Of a stretch of 64,000 bases of DNA, positions 1-9,131 are shown piece by piece. The notes below the pieces were generated by a model that was not told the DNA's origin, did no database searches, and saw only the letters and a program-made list of their open reading frames with translations. The first letter of the stretch is position 1, and the number at the start of each line of letters is the position of its first letter. The DNA is from Spongiivirga citrea (GTDB lineage Bacteria > Bacteroidota > Bacteroidia > Flavobacteriales > Flavobacteriaceae). Both the position numbers and the translations under genes were made by a program. The stretch is taken from the NCBI RefSeq assembly GCF_010671565.1, contig NZ_JAABOQ010000001.1, positions 372,001 through 436,000 of the forward strand, written 5' to 3'.

Positions 1-567
1 ATAAAACCATTCGCTACGGTCGTAATATGTGTCTTCTACTAATTCTAATTTGTCTACACTTTTACCAATCTGTCTTGCTAGTGTTCTTACCTTTGAATCG
101 GCCTCTTCTAGTCCTTTTGTGACAATTTTTTTGTAGTGGTCCTTGGACGATTTGCAATACATCTCTGCCTTAAAAACAGTAACATTTTTAGGTTTCTTAG
201 TCATCAAAATAGTTTCTAGATCTTTCTTTTTTACGGTTTCATAGGTAAGAATAGTACCAGTATCGTAATAACTCGATAATGCATACTCCATTCTATTGTC
301 AACAAATTTTGAGGTATCGATTCCTTTTTCTTCAAGTGAAGTAAAAAAAGCAGCCTTTAGCTCATCAATTGTTGCTATTTTCCCGTATTGGTCGGCATAA
401 GTATCCTCGCGAACCATTAATTTAATTCGATACTTAGTTGCTTTTAGATCATACTTAACATAGGCAGTTACTTTTAATTTAGAACTTGTTTCTTTAGTTC
501 CTGTTTGCTGTGCTTTAGCCAAGCCAATAGCCAACAAAATTGTCAATAGTGCGAAATACTTTTTCAT
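1..567 (-). CDS. SIMPL (DUF541)-like secreted protein, 3' part missing
   Basis: The reading frame starts at ATG 567 and runs without a stop to the left edge, so at least 189 residues are present and the C-terminus lies outside. Residues 1-20 form a Sec signal peptide (MKKYFALLTILLAIGLAKAQ), so the product is exported. The body alternates strand-like stretches, and the visible end (EEADSKVRTLARQIGKSVDKL) resembles the helix of SIMPL/DUF541 proteins, in which residues like A..KA..LA...G precede a strand. That family assignment is inference from pattern only. The family has no settled enzymatic role; members are periplasmic or outer-membrane associated. The small membrane protein gene at 606-1031 lies just upstream on the same strand, 38 bases away, and may be co-transcribed. 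Confidence 0.75.
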   Translation of the reverse strand, partial: MKKYFALLTILLAIGLAKAQQTGTKETSSKLKVTAYVKYDLKATKYRIKLMVREDTYADQYGKIATIDELKAAFFTSLEEKGIDTSKFVDNRMEYALSSYYDTGTILTYETVKKKDLETILMTKKPKNVTVFKAEMYCKSSKDHYKKIVTKGLEEADSKVRTLARQIGKSVDKLELVEDTYYDRSEWFY

Positions 568-605
568 CTATTTAAAAATTTTTGTTTGATTTTAAAGTTG
601 TGTAA

Positions 606-1031
606 TTAGGCGATAGTAAAGATGAATGTAGCAACGATCATCCAAGCACCTACTGCTATTCCTAGTATGCCTAACTTACCTTGTTTGGGAGCAATTTTCT
701 TTCTTAGCTGCTCTCCTTTTTCTTTTGCCGCCTCGTTTTTAGACAAGAAAAACTTGCTAATAAGTCCGTAACCTAGCATAAAACCTAAAGTGGCTTCAAC
801 TACACATCCTGCTAACCAAGTAATCCACCAGATAGGTGCCGACGTTAAAAGACCCATGTTTAGAATACATGAGATAATTCCCCAAACACCCCAGAAACAG
901 AAAACAATACCAATCCAACCTTGGTACGGTTCAATTTTTTCTAAAAGCTCTTTAGCATTTGGTTTTTTTGAAAGTATTAGAGATGGTACTGCGATAATAC
1001 TCAATAGGATTAATGAAATTCCCCAGATCAT
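606..1031 (-). CDS. small polytopic membrane protein, unknown function
   Basis: A 141-residue protein with four hydrophobic segments, roughly residues 1-20, 38-60, 66-90 and 118-140. The loop between the third and fourth (about 91-115) is strongly charged ([21 protein letters not shown]), which suggests it faces the cytoplasm. Residues [15 protein letters not shown] and [15 protein letters not shown] look like a repeated G-x-x-G-[IL] helix, so the protein may be an internal duplication of a two-helix unit. I do not recognise a family. It precedes the SIMPL-like gene on the same strand. An opposite-strand open frame over this gene has no recognisable features, and the hydrophobic pattern supports the minus strand as coding. 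Confidence 0.7.
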   Translation of the reverse strand: MIWGISLILLSIIAVPSLILSKKPNAKELLEKIEPYQGWIGIVFCFWGVWGIISCILNMGLLTSAPIWWITWLAGCVVEATLGFMLGYGLISKFFLSKNEAAKEKGEQLRKKIAPKQGKLGILGIAVGAWMIVATFIFTIA

Positions 1032-1336
1032 AATATGTTATTTTAAAGATTATTGTTGCCGACAAAGTTGCAGCAAATGCCTGCTTGAGAATACACTAGG
1101 AAGCGTGAAAATGCCCTCCCTGAAAACAGGGATACAAGTAGATCTTGATCAGAAAACATTAATTTTTTTATGATCAAGGAAACCTTCTAATTTCTAATCT
1201 TTAGTTCTATTAATAACAAATTTTGATCTTGTTGTTAAGGAAATACTTTCTCTTCAATAATTGATATTTGTCATAATTTTCAAGAAACTACACTTATACT
1301 TTTGTATACATCTACTAACAATCTAAGCGCGTTAAG
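1032..1336. other. intergenic region between divergent genes
   Basis: About 305 bases between the membrane-protein gene (minus) and the universal stress protein gene (plus). It is AT-rich. A TAnnTTTG box at 1297-1304 could drive the plus-strand operon. An imperfect inverted pair, TTGATC near 1144 and GATCAA near 1173, flanks an AT-rich stretch and could be a regulatory hairpin or operator half-sites. I see no RNA gene and no convincing small ORF. Confidence 0.5.
1297..1304 (+). promoter_or_regulatory. candidate -7 box (TACTTTTG)
   Basis: TACTTTTG matches the Bacteroidota -7 consensus TAnnTTTG and lies 33 bases before the ATG of the stress-protein gene at 1337. A clean -33 TTG is not at the ideal distance: TTTG at 1267-1270 is too far and TTTTC at 1277 is only a partial match. 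It is therefore a candidate only. Confidence 0.45.
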
Positions 1337-2119
1337 ATGAATACAATTACTACAATACTCGTCCCTTTCAATAATTCTGTCACTTCTGAAGTTGCTTTAA
1401 ACTATGCCATCAATTTTTCTAAAAATGAAGAAGACATAACAATACTATTAGCAACTATTGAAAATGGTGATGTTGTGCCTAATTATGATCCTAGAGTGCA
1501 TTTTGACAGGGTGATTAGTACATACAAAAGGCCTCCAAAAGTAAAAGTTGATTTTCTGACAGGAAAAGGTGACTTAATTAATAATTTGGTTGAATTACAA
1601 ATAGCTAAAAGGGCAGATATTATCATAATGGGAACCAAAGGAACTAGTGATTCTGATACTGCTGAAAGCAACACCTCTAAACTAGTCCTTGCGGCAGATT
1701 GTCCAGTAATCGTTGTACCTAAACATATTAAGACTAACTCAATAAGTAAGATAGCTCTAGCTATAGGTGCTGAACCAATTGATGAACCTTCTTCATTAAA
1801 TGTTTTACTAGATGTATCAAGACGTTTTGGTGCTCAGGTACATGTACTTTCAATAGATAATGATTCCACTAATTTTTCGGCTATTGATGAAAAAACAGAA
1901 AATACATTGGAGTACTATTTAGAGTCTTTTTATACGAAACATGCATTCCCAGAAAGCAGTGATATTTTACAAGGCATCTTTGATTATGTAAATAAAAATC
2001 AAATTGATTTGTTGGCTATTTTACCAAGAAATCATATCAAAAAAGGAGAGGCTTCAAAAGGAAAACTTACCAAGCTTCTAACATTACATTCTCAGGTACC
2101 TGTACTAGCAATTGATTAA
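1337..2119 (+). CDS. universal stress protein, tandem UspA domains
   Basis: The 260-residue product contains two UspA-like alpha/beta domains (about 1-132 and 138-260), the usual tandem arrangement in Bacteroidota. Domain 1 begins with the typical strand TTILVPFNNS and carries GTKG at residues 99-102. In ATP-binding members this continues G-x2-G-x9-G-S/T; here the third glycine is Asn112, so nucleotide binding is uncertain. Domain 2 ends with VPVLAID and has no glycine motif. The product is cytosolic. The gene leads a three-gene run with an SLC13-type carrier (20 bases downstream) and PEP carboxykinase. A role in adjusting carrier or gluconeogenic activity under energy stress is plausible but inferred from context only. 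Confidence 0.88.
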   Translation: MNTITTILVPFNNSVTSEVALNYAINFSKNEEDITILLATIENGDVVPNYDPRVHFDRVISTYKRPPKVKVDFLTGKGDLINNLVELQIAKRADIIIMGTKGTSDSDTAESNTSKLVLAADCPVIVVPKHIKTNSISKIALAIGAEPIDEPSSLNVLLDVSRRFGAQVHVLSIDNDSTNFSAIDEKTENTLEYYLESFYTKHAFPESSDILQGIFDYVNKNQIDLLAILPRNHIKKGEASKGKLTKLLTLHSQVPVLAID

Positions 2120-2139
2120 AACTTAAGAGGTTTCATACT

Positions 2140-3978
2140 ATGACCATACTTCTTATCATTCTAACTATTACCATTGCATTATTTATTTGGGGGAAATTCC
2201 CGCCAGATGTGGTTGCGCTCATGTCAATGTTAGCCTTATATATATCAGGAATACTTGATTTAAAAGAAACATTAGTAGGGTTTAGCAATACTACAGTAAT
2301 AATGATTGCGGCACTTTTCATAATTGGTGAAGGCTTATCAAGAACTGGTTGGACTGCTTTAGCAGGGCAAAAGTTTGTGGGTTGGGCTAAAAAAAGCGCT
2401 CCTAGATTGTTAATGATCGTAACTCTTGGTTCAAGTGTATTATCGGGTTTTGTAAGCAATACAGGTACTGTAGCCGCTTTATTACCAGTTACGATTTCTG
2501 CCGCCTGGAATGCTGGCACTATGCCATCTAAACTTTTAATGCCAGTCGCATTTGGCTCCAATACAGGTGGGCTTTTGACCTTGACAGGAACTCCGCCAAA
2601 CATTATAGTTAGCAATGCATTAGTAGAAGAAGGATTAGAGGGGTTTTCATTTTTTGAGTTCGCTTTAATAGGTCTGCCGCTATTAATTATCGCAATTGTG
2701 TATTTCAGGTATTTAGGATACAAATTACTGCCAGACAACCGAACAAAAAATAAACCAGTAAATATTGATTCTGAAATGCATAAATGGATTGAAGATTACA
2801 GTATTGATGATAATGTATACAGATTACGCATACGGTCAATGTCTCCAATGATTAACACCAAACTTGGGGATTGGGAATTTGAAAAAAAATACAACGTCTC
2901 AGTCATGAGGTTAAGACGACGACATCCCAATACAATGAAGGGTATTCAGCCTTTTGTCGAATTCCCAAAACCAGAAACTGAGCTTCGTTACCATGATATT
3001 ATCACCTTAAAAGGAAAAACAGAAGCCATTGATAAACTAATAATTGGACTCAAACTTGGTATAATTCCTACCAAATACGATAACAAAGAATTAAAGGAAG
3101 AGCTTATTAATCATGAGGTAGGCATGGCACAAATGATTATTACTCCAAAGTCAGCCTTTGTAGGTAATACCATACCACTGGGATATTACCTTGATCAGGC
3201 TGGTATTCAGCTATTGGGTGCTTCAAGAAATAATATGCCTTTAAAAGACACTCGTATAAAAGTACGGGCTGGGGATGCCTTTATTATAAGAGGCTCATGG
3301 AAAGACATTGAAGCATTACAAACTGCATATGAGCACCTTTTAATAGCAGGAAGTCCTGAGGCAATGGCAAAAAATGTGGATAAACTTAATACCAAATCAT
3401 ACATAGCAATGGGCACTTTGCTGCTAATGATCATTTTATTAGTCTTTAATATACTGCCTGGTGCCATTACCGCTTTAGTATGTGCTGGAATTATGATGTT
3501 ATCTGGTTGTGTACCAATTTCAAAGGCATACAAAGGTATTAGCTGGACAAGTGTGGTCATGATAGCCGCAATGATCCCAATGGGTATTGCGTTGCAAAAA
3601 ACAGGAGTGGCACAGCTAACAGCTAAAGGTTTGGTAAACTATTTAGGTAATATTCACCCCATAATGTTATTAGCAGGCATTTTCTTGCTAACGACTAGTT
3701 TTAGTCAGACTATTAATAACTCGGCAACTGCCGTATTAATGGCGCCAATAGCGATTTTGGCAGCTACCTCATTAGGCGTATCGCCCAAACCATTTATGAT
3801 TGCAGTAGCAGTAAGCGCATCAACAGCATTTTTAACACCTGTAGGTACGACAACAAATGCCATGGTATTGGCAGCAGGCGGATATAAGTTTATGGATTAT
3901 GTAAAGGTCGGAGCTCCATTGCTTTTATTATTCTTTATTGTCACATTACTAATAGTACCTGTTTTCTGGCCATTTTAA
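2140..3978 (+). CDS. SLC13/DASS-family anion permease with TrkA-C domains
   Basis: A 612-residue inner-membrane carrier. The N-terminal half carries hydrophobic helices and the family signature SNTGTVAALLPV followed by TGTPPNIIVSNAL. The second half repeats it as INNSATAVLMAP and LTPVGTTTNAMV. These paired SNT-like hairpins coordinate sodium and substrate in the DASS fold. A hydrophilic insert at about residues 210-395 fits two TrkA-C (RCK_C) regulatory domains, which usually bind small ligands. Substrates of the family are di- or tricarboxylates or sulfate; which one cannot be read from sequence. The adjacent pckA favours a C4-dicarboxylate, giving a route from imported acid to PEP. It is 20 bases after the stress-protein gene and 22 before pckA, probably one transcript. 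Confidence 0.88.
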   Translation: MTILLIILTITIALFIWGKFPPDVVALMSMLALYISGILDLKETLVGFSNTTVIMIAALFIIGEGLSRTGWTALAGQKFVGWAKKSAPRLLMIVTLGSSVLSGFVSNTGTVAALLPVTISAAWNAGTMPSKLLMPVAFGSNTGGLLTLTGTPPNIIVSNALVEEGLEGFSFFEFALIGLPLLIIAIVYFRYLGYKLLPDNRTKNKPVNIDSEMHKWIEDYSIDDNVYRLRIRSMSPMINTKLGDWEFEKKYNVSVMRLRRRHPNTMKGIQPFVEFPKPETELRYHDIITLKGKTEAIDKLIIGLKLGIIPTKYDNKELKEELINHEVGMAQMIITPKSAFVGNTIPLGYYLDQAGIQLLGASRNNMPLKDTRIKVRAGDAFIIRGSWKDIEALQTAYEHLLIAGSPEAMAKNVDKLNTKSYIAMGTLLLMIILLVFNILPGAITALVCAGIMMLSGCVPISKAYKGISWTSVVMIAAMIPMGIALQKTGVAQLTAKGLVNYLGNIHPIMLLAGIFLLTTSFSQTINNSATAVLMAPIAILAATSLGVSPKPFMIAVAVSASTAFLTPVGTTTNAMVLAAGGYKFMDYVKVGAPLLLLFFIVTLLIVPVFWPF

Positions 3979-4000
3979 ATATTAACTTAAAAGAAACGAT

Positions 4001-5635
4001 ATGGAAATTTTATCTCGAACACCCAAGAAATCTGATTTATCCATTTATGGGATAACAGAAGCGAATGTAAATTGGAATCTTTCCGCTGAGGAACTACAAA
4101 GAAGAACTGTCGAGAGCGGAATGGGACAGGAAACGGAAAATGGCACTTTGGCTGTAAATACAGGAAAGTTTACTGGAAGGTCCCCTAAAGATCGTTTTTT
4201 AGTAAAAGACGATTATACAAAAGATAAAGTGTGGTGGGGAAGAATTAATAAACCCATTGACCCCGATAACTTTGACAAGTTGCATAGTGAGGTTATAAAA
4301 TATTTATCTGGCAAGGAAATTTACGCCCGTGATGGTTATGTATGTGCCCATCCTAGTTACAGAATGAATGTAAGGACGGTTACTGAATATCCTTGGTCCA
4401 ACTTCTTTGTCAACAGCATGTTTCTAAGGCTAAATGAAGATGAAATGGAAGATTTTGAAGAGGAATGGCTAGTGCTTTGCGCCCCTGGCTATGTTTGCCC
4501 CGATCCAAAAGCTTATGGAATTCGTCAGGGTAATTTTTCGATTCTAAACTTTTCTAAAAAAATTGCCTTAGTAGGTGGCTCAGCCTATACAGGCGAAATG
4601 AAGAAAGGTATTTTCTCCGCCTTAAACCTTATACTACCAGTTGAGAAAAATGTTTTACCAATGCACTGTTCTGCCAATGTAGGAGAAGATGGTGACACCG
4701 CTATTTTCTTTGGACTATCGGGAACAGGAAAAACTACACTATCTGCCGATCCTAAAAGAAAACTTATTGGTGACGATGAACACGGTTGGACCGCTGAAAA
4801 TGTAATTTTCAATTTTGAAGGCGGCTGTTATGCCAAGGTGATTGATCTTACTGAGGAAAAAGAACCGGATATTTATCGAGCCATAAAACCGGGCGCTTTA
4901 TTAGAAAATATAGTTTTCAAAGAAGGCACTAAACAACCCGATTATAAGGATAGTTCTATTACTCAAAATACAAGAGTTAGTTACCCTATCGAGCATATTG
5001 ACAATATTATGAAACCCTCATATGCCGATAATCCCACTAACATTTTCTTTTTAACCTGTGATGCTTTTGGAGTATTACCTCCTATATCGAAACTAAGTCC
5101 TGGGCAAGCTGCATACCATTTTATTTCTGGTTATACGGCTAAAGTTGCCGGTACCGAAGCAGGGATTACCGAACCAGTTCCGTCGTTTTCTGCGTGTTTT
5201 GGTGAACCTTTTATGCCATTACACCCAACTGTATATGCAGAAATGTTAAGCAAAAAAATGCAAGATGCAGGAGTAAATGTATGGTTGGTCAATACCGGTT
5301 GGAGTGGCGGTCCTTATGGCGTAGGATCTCGTATTAAGCTTAAATATACAAGAGCTATGATTACAGCGGCCATGAATGGTGACCTTGACAATATTGATTT
5401 TGAGCAGCATCCAATTTTTGGCTTATATATGCCTAAATACATACATGATGTTCCAACAGAAATGTTAGATCCCATAAATACATGGTTACAGAAAGGAGCA
5501 TATATCAGTAAATCTATTCAACTGGCACATTCTTTTCACTTAAACTTTGATAAGTTTATTAATCAGGCATCTGACGAAATAATAAATGGCGGTCCTTTGA
5601 TTGATGCACATCACACATTAGATCACCATATGTAG
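4001..5635 (+). CDS. pckA: phosphoenolpyruvate carboxykinase (ATP)
   Basis: Catalyses oxaloacetate + ATP to PEP + CO2 + ADP, the entry step of gluconeogenesis, in the cytosol. The protein has 544 residues, the usual size. The kinase P-loop GLSGTGKT is at 238-245, followed by the metal-binding DDEHGW segment. The substrate region GKFTGRSPKDRF lies near residue 58 and the C-terminal VNTGWSGGPYGVG motif is present, so all expected active-site elements are seen. It is the ATP-type rather than the GTP-type enzyme. The gene is last in the run with a stress protein and an SLC13 carrier and is followed directly by a strong hairpin terminator at 5646. Confidence 0.98.
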   Translation: MEILSRTPKKSDLSIYGITEANVNWNLSAEELQRRTVESGMGQETENGTLAVNTGKFTGRSPKDRFLVKDDYTKDKVWWGRINKPIDPDNFDKLHSEVIKYLSGKEIYARDGYVCAHPSYRMNVRTVTEYPWSNFFVNSMFLRLNEDEMEDFEEEWLVLCAPGYVCPDPKAYGIRQGNFSILNFSKKIALVGGSAYTGEMKKGIFSALNLILPVEKNVLPMHCSANVGEDGDTAIFFGLSGTGKTTLSADPKRKLIGDDEHGWTAENVIFNFEGGCYAKVIDLTEEKEPDIYRAIKPGALLENIVFKEGTKQPDYKDSSITQNTRVSYPIEHIDNIMKPSYADNPTNIFFLTCDAFGVLPPISKLSPGQAAYHFISGYTAKVAGTEAGITEPVPSFSACFGEPFMPLHPTVYAEMLSKKMQDAGVNVWLVNTGWSGGPYGVGSRIKLKYTRAMITAAMNGDLDNIDFEQHPIFGLYMPKYIHDVPTEMLDPINTWLQKGAYISKSIQLAHSFHLNFDKFINQASDEIINGGPLIDAHHTLDHHM

Positions 5636-5645
5636 TGAAACAATT

Positions 5646-5683
5646 AAACCCGGATTATTCCTATAGTCCGGGTTTCTTTTTAT
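5646..5683 (+). terminator. rho-independent terminator after pckA
   Basis: Perfect 9-bp stem AAACCCGGA / TCCGGGTTT with a 12-base loop, followed by CTTTTTATT. It starts 11 bases after the pckA stop codon. Confidence 0.9.
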
Positions 5684-5729
5684 TATTAGTTTCAAAGTTG
5701 AACTAAATATCTTACTATTTTATTAAGCT

Positions 5730-5873
5730 CCCCTCTTTAGTAAAGAGGGGAATGAATTGAGCTCTGCTGAATAGGGGGGAGATGTGTAAGGTTCTTTCTA
5801 ATCATTATTAGTCTGGGGTTGAATCCCTCCGACTCCGATAAAATCGGAGTCACCTCCCTTTACTAAAGGGAGG
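5730..5873. repeat. palindrome-bounded intergenic repeat element
   Basis: The element is bounded by two perfect palindromes: CCCCTCTTTA-G-TAAAGAGGGG at 5730-5750 and CCTCCCTTTA-C-TAAAGGGAGG at 5853-5873. Inside is a third hairpin, GACTCCGAT-AAA-ATCGGAGTC, at 5831-5851. The two end palindromes resemble each other, so the whole 144-base unit has the shape of a small non-coding mobile or REP/MITE-type repeat. Related GGAG/CTCC-rich hairpins occur at 9132-9248, 24721-24751 and 43646-43665. It lies between convergent genes (pckA and the response regulator). Confidence 0.65.
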
Positions 5874-5946
5874 AGTATTTTTGTTGTTAACGGATTAGAT
5901 TTTAAACTACGACTGCAAACTGAAGACTTCTACTGCCTACTGAATA

Positions 5947-6588
5947 CTATTCCACAAGTCCCATTTTAATTGCCTGCTTGGTCAAGCCCGCTAGATTGCG
6001 AACGTCTAGTTTTGCGATTAAATTTTTGCGATAGCTTTCAACGGTATGTTTACTTAGAAATAACTTATCAGCAATTTCTTGAGTAGTATGTTCTTGAGCG
6101 ATTAATGTTAGTACTTCTTTTTCTCGTTTGGTCAAAGGAGCAACAGTTATACTTTCATCATTAAAAATGCTATTAGAATAAACCTTTTTAATACTATCAG
6201 AAAAATACTTTTTCCCGCCTAAAATGGTATTTATCGCCAATAAAAGTTCTTCTTTTTCCGCATTTTTTGGCACATATCCGTCCACCTTATCATTAATTAA
6301 AGTACTTATCTTAACAGGATCATGATGCATACTAACCACTAAGACCTTTACACTAGGATACTTTTTCTTTATAAGCTGATTTAATTCTATGCCATCGACC
6401 TCAGGCATACTAATATCCGTTACGACTAGTTGAACCGTTTTAGGATCATTAATCTCAAGATACTTCACCACATTGGCTCCGGTATTCGCGGTAAATAGAA
6501 TATTGAAATTCTTTTCTTTTTGAAGGATTCCCAATAAACCTTCCAAAAACATCTTATGATCATCAACAATAATAATATTAGGACCCAT
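5947..6588 (-). CDS. NarL/FixJ-type response regulator
   Basis: A 213-residue regulator with a receiver domain (about 1-125) and a C-terminal LuxR-type helix-turn-helix (about 147-213). The acidic pair Asp9-Asp10 and the phosphoacceptor Asp58 in VVTDISMPE are present, as are the conserved Ser/Thr region and the Lys of the receiver. The HTH reads LTKREKEVLTLIAQ then TTQEIADKLFLSKHTVESY, typical of DNA-binding NarL-family proteins. It is encoded 11 bases downstream of the sensor kinase gene on the same strand and is surely its partner. Its targets are not visible here. It ends near the palindromic repeat that separates it from pckA. Confidence 0.95.
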   Translation of the reverse strand: MGPNIIIVDDHKMFLEGLLGILQKEKNFNILFTANTGANVVKYLEINDPKTVQLVVTDISMPEVDGIELNQLIKKKYPSVKVLVVSMHHDPVKISTLINDKVDGYVPKNAEKEELLLAINTILGGKKYFSDSIKKVYSNSIFNDESITVAPLTKREKEVLTLIAQEHTTQEIADKLFLSKHTVESYRKNLIAKLDVRNLAGLTKQAIKMGLVE

Positions 6589-6599
6589 ACATACTTTTT

Positions 6600-8456
6600 T
6601 TAAACCGGAATTTCAATATTAACAGCCGTTCCTCTATTCGAAATTGCATCTATAAACATAGTCCCATCAATGGCTTTAATTCTATTTTTCATTCCAGACA
6701 ATCCCATTCCCAAAGTTACTTTATCGAGATCAAAACCAACACCATCATCTTCAAATAAAACGGTAAGTTTTTGGTCATATACATTCAAATGAATTTCAAT
6801 ATTAGTCGCCTTTGCGTGTTTTAGGGTGTTCGTTAGTAATTCCTGAATTACTTTAAAAACCTCCACTTGAATATGCTGCTCAACAGTATTTACTTTTTCC
6901 TCCGGATGGGGATTAAAGCTAATTGTTGCCTCAGTACCCGAATTAATATTACCAATGTATTCGGCAACAAGTTGGGTGAAAGCGTTTTGTTCAAATTTTT
7001 TGGCGGTTAAATTATGGGACAGATTTCGTACCTGCTCATAGGTATCATCCAATTGTTTAGCAATATTTTTATAGGCAGGTGATTGGGTTTCATTAGTTGC
7101 TAATTGCAATTTGATACTGGCCAAATTTCCGCCTATACTATCATGTAGTTCCTGTGCAAGTCGTTTTCGTTCCTTCTCCTCTCCTTCAACAGATGCTTTT
7201 ATCAATTTTAATTCTTGATCCTTTATTATAGAAGTCACTTTTTGCTGATTTACTTCTTCCTGAGATTCGTTTAAGGCAATCTGAGTTTTTAATTTTTGGT
7301 AGTATGTAACCAACAAAGCAATTACAGGAATAAGAAGTACTAAAAAACCAATAAGTAAGCTGTTTTTAATCAAACGTTGCCTATCAGTTTCTTGCTCTAT
7401 TTTGTCAACTTCGTGTTTAATCTCAAGCTCCTTTACTGCATTATAGTTTTGGTTTTTAACGATCCTTTCATTTAATGCTGTGTATTGTGTCATCAATGCG
7501 TAGGCATTTTTGTAATCGCCCTGATCGCTATAAAATTTCGTCAATACTCGTTGTAACCGTTTTTCTAATTGCCAACGATTCCATTGTATGGCATTAGTAT
7601 ATGCCATACTTAAGGTCATATTAGCAGCATCCGTATTACCACTTGCCATATACATCTTACCAATCTCTATGACCACCTCCGTATATACATCATAGTAATC
7701 ACCTGCTAATGCCTCATTCTTTATATTCTCAAGCCGGTTAAACAATGATTCATCATATTCACCATTTTGAATCATTTGAATTTCACTCAACTCAATAATC
7801 ATTCTAAGTTTATCATTACCAGCCTTCTTTGCTTTACCAAGTGCAGCTAATAAAAATTGTTCTGACTCTGACTTTTCTCCCTTCGCCCTATATAAAAGAG
7901 AAGTGTATAAGGCGGCTTTTGAAGAGATAGATAAATCCTTGCTATCCTCGAATATTGATAGGAAAAGTGGCAGGGCTTTTTCGTACTCCCTTTTGGAATA
8001 ATATGCCTTGGCGATACCAAGTTGAATTTGATCTAGCAGCAAAGCATCCTGAATATTAAGTTCTAAGGCTCTTAAATGATATCCTAGTGCAGGATCAAAA
8101 AGTCCGTTTAATTGTTTGCCTACACCAGTGATGTAATACGCTTTTGCAAGCCAATATGGTTTGTTTACAAACTCACCTCTATTGAATTCCACTTCTCTTT
8201 GAAGCATCTGACCATAGCTTATAATTGAATCTGTAAAGCCGTATTTCAGGTGAATTTTTGAAATGGTATCTATTAATCGAAATCGAGAAAGAGGATTCGA
8301 TTCATTTTTAAGACTATCTAATAACGACTTCGGAACTTTAGCAGGATTCGTTGCGAAAGCGGTGTATCCCGCGCTACTTTGCTGACTATGAATAGCCAGT
8401 GTTATAGCAAAAAAAACAATAAATAAATGAAGCTTCTTTAAATCCAATCTCGTCAT
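6600..8456 (-). CDS. TPR-containing sensor histidine kinase (HisKA_3)
   Basis: A 618-residue kinase. Residues 1-25 look like a signal peptide, then a TPR-rich region (about 50-350; helices such as KAYYITGVGKQLNG and AKAYYSKREYEKALPLF) that would be periplasmic. A single membrane helix follows near 368-388, then a coiled-coil stretch, the dimerisation/phosphorylation helix with His438 in LAQELHDSIGG, and a HATPase_c domain (NTLKHAKA N-box, DDGVGFD G1, GMGLSGMKNRI G2). This layout is common in Bacteroidota. It phosphorylates the NarL-type regulator encoded just downstream. The stimulus is unknown; TPRs suggest that it senses through a protein partner. Confidence 0.95.
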   Translation of the reverse strand: MTRLDLKKLHLFIVFFAITLAIHSQQSSAGYTAFATNPAKVPKSLLDSLKNESNPLSRFRLIDTISKIHLKYGFTDSIISYGQMLQREVEFNRGEFVNKPYWLAKAYYITGVGKQLNGLFDPALGYHLRALELNIQDALLLDQIQLGIAKAYYSKREYEKALPLFLSIFEDSKDLSISSKAALYTSLLYRAKGEKSESEQFLLAALGKAKKAGNDKLRMIIELSEIQMIQNGEYDESLFNRLENIKNEALAGDYYDVYTEVVIEIGKMYMASGNTDAANMTLSMAYTNAIQWNRWQLEKRLQRVLTKFYSDQGDYKNAYALMTQYTALNERIVKNQNYNAVKELEIKHEVDKIEQETDRQRLIKNSLLIGFLVLLIPVIALLVTYYQKLKTQIALNESQEEVNQQKVTSIIKDQELKLIKASVEGEEKERKRLAQELHDSIGGNLASIKLQLATNETQSPAYKNIAKQLDDTYEQVRNLSHNLTAKKFEQNAFTQLVAEYIGNINSGTEATISFNPHPEEKVNTVEQHIQVEVFKVIQELLTNTLKHAKATNIEIHLNVYDQKLTVLFEDDGVGFDLDKVTLGMGLSGMKNRIKAIDGTMFIDAISNRGTAVNIEIPV

Positions 8457-8526
8457 TAATTCATGCTAAAATAGAAAATTATATAGCTACATTAGCGTCG
8501 ACCTTGTTTGCAAAACATTAGAATTT

Positions 8527-9087
8527 ATGGTGTTGGATACTACATTTAAGAAAGAAGATCATTCTGGGTCTTTCTATACACATAAAGAATTTGAAAACTG
8601 TCGGTTTGAAAATTGTGATTTTACTGATGCCGATCTTTCCAATTCTTGTTTTAATGAATGTGTTTTTGTCGATTGCAATTTGACCAAAGTACGTTTAAAA
8701 AACACAACCTTTAATGATGCTCGCTTCGTAGATTGTAAAATGATTGGAATCATTTTTAGTGAGATGAATTTCTTTTTGGTATCACTGCAGTTTGAAAACT
8801 GTAACCTAGAATTCTCAAGCTTTGCCAATGCTAATTTGAAAGCAACCCCATTTAATGACTGCAAATTAACCGATGTTGATTTTACCGATGCCGATTTTAG
8901 TCAAGGTCTCTTTGCAAATTGCGATTTAAAAAATGCCATTTTTGATCAGACTGATATTACCAAAGCAGATTTGACAACCGCATACAACTTCTCAATTGAT
9001 CCTGAAGAAAATCAATTAAAGGGAGCTAAATTTTCGAAAGATGGGTTAGCGGGTTTACTGAAGAAATATAAGTTAGATATTCGCTAA
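8527..9087 (+). CDS. pentapeptide-repeat protein
   Basis: The 186-residue protein is built almost wholly of A(D/N)Lxx-type pentapeptides, for example FENCRFENCDFTDADLSNS and later VDFTDADFSQGLF. These fold as a right-handed quadrilateral beta-helix. The C-terminal cap (about 150-186) contains AYNFSIDPEENQLKGAKF, as in many Bacteroidota homologues. There is no signal peptide, so it is cytosolic. Qnr-type relatives mimic DNA and protect gyrase, but this protein has no visible loop insertions that would support that role, and most pentapeptide proteins have unknown partners. It is transcribed divergently from the two-component pair with a 70-base gap. Confidence 0.88.
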   Translation: MVLDTTFKKEDHSGSFYTHKEFENCRFENCDFTDADLSNSCFNECVFVDCNLTKVRLKNTTFNDARFVDCKMIGIIFSEMNFFLVSLQFENCNLEFSSFANANLKATPFNDCKLTDVDFTDADFSQGLFANCDLKNAIFDQTDITKADLTTAYNFSIDPEENQLKGAKFSKDGLAGLLKKYKLDIR

Positions 9088-9131
9088 GAACTTATGGAGA
9101 GGTGATTTCCTATTTAACGTATTTTTGAAGT

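Noticed and set aside
790-1173. 127-codon plus-strand open frame over the small membrane protein and its upstream region
   Set aside because: Antisense to a gene with a clear hydrophobic-helix pattern; the predicted protein has no fold-like pattern and no leader.
2133-2738. 201-codon minus-strand frame inside the SLC13 carrier
   Set aside because: Shadow of a gene with strong family motifs; composition (many Asn/Pro/Thr) is typical of an antisense frame over membrane-protein DNA.
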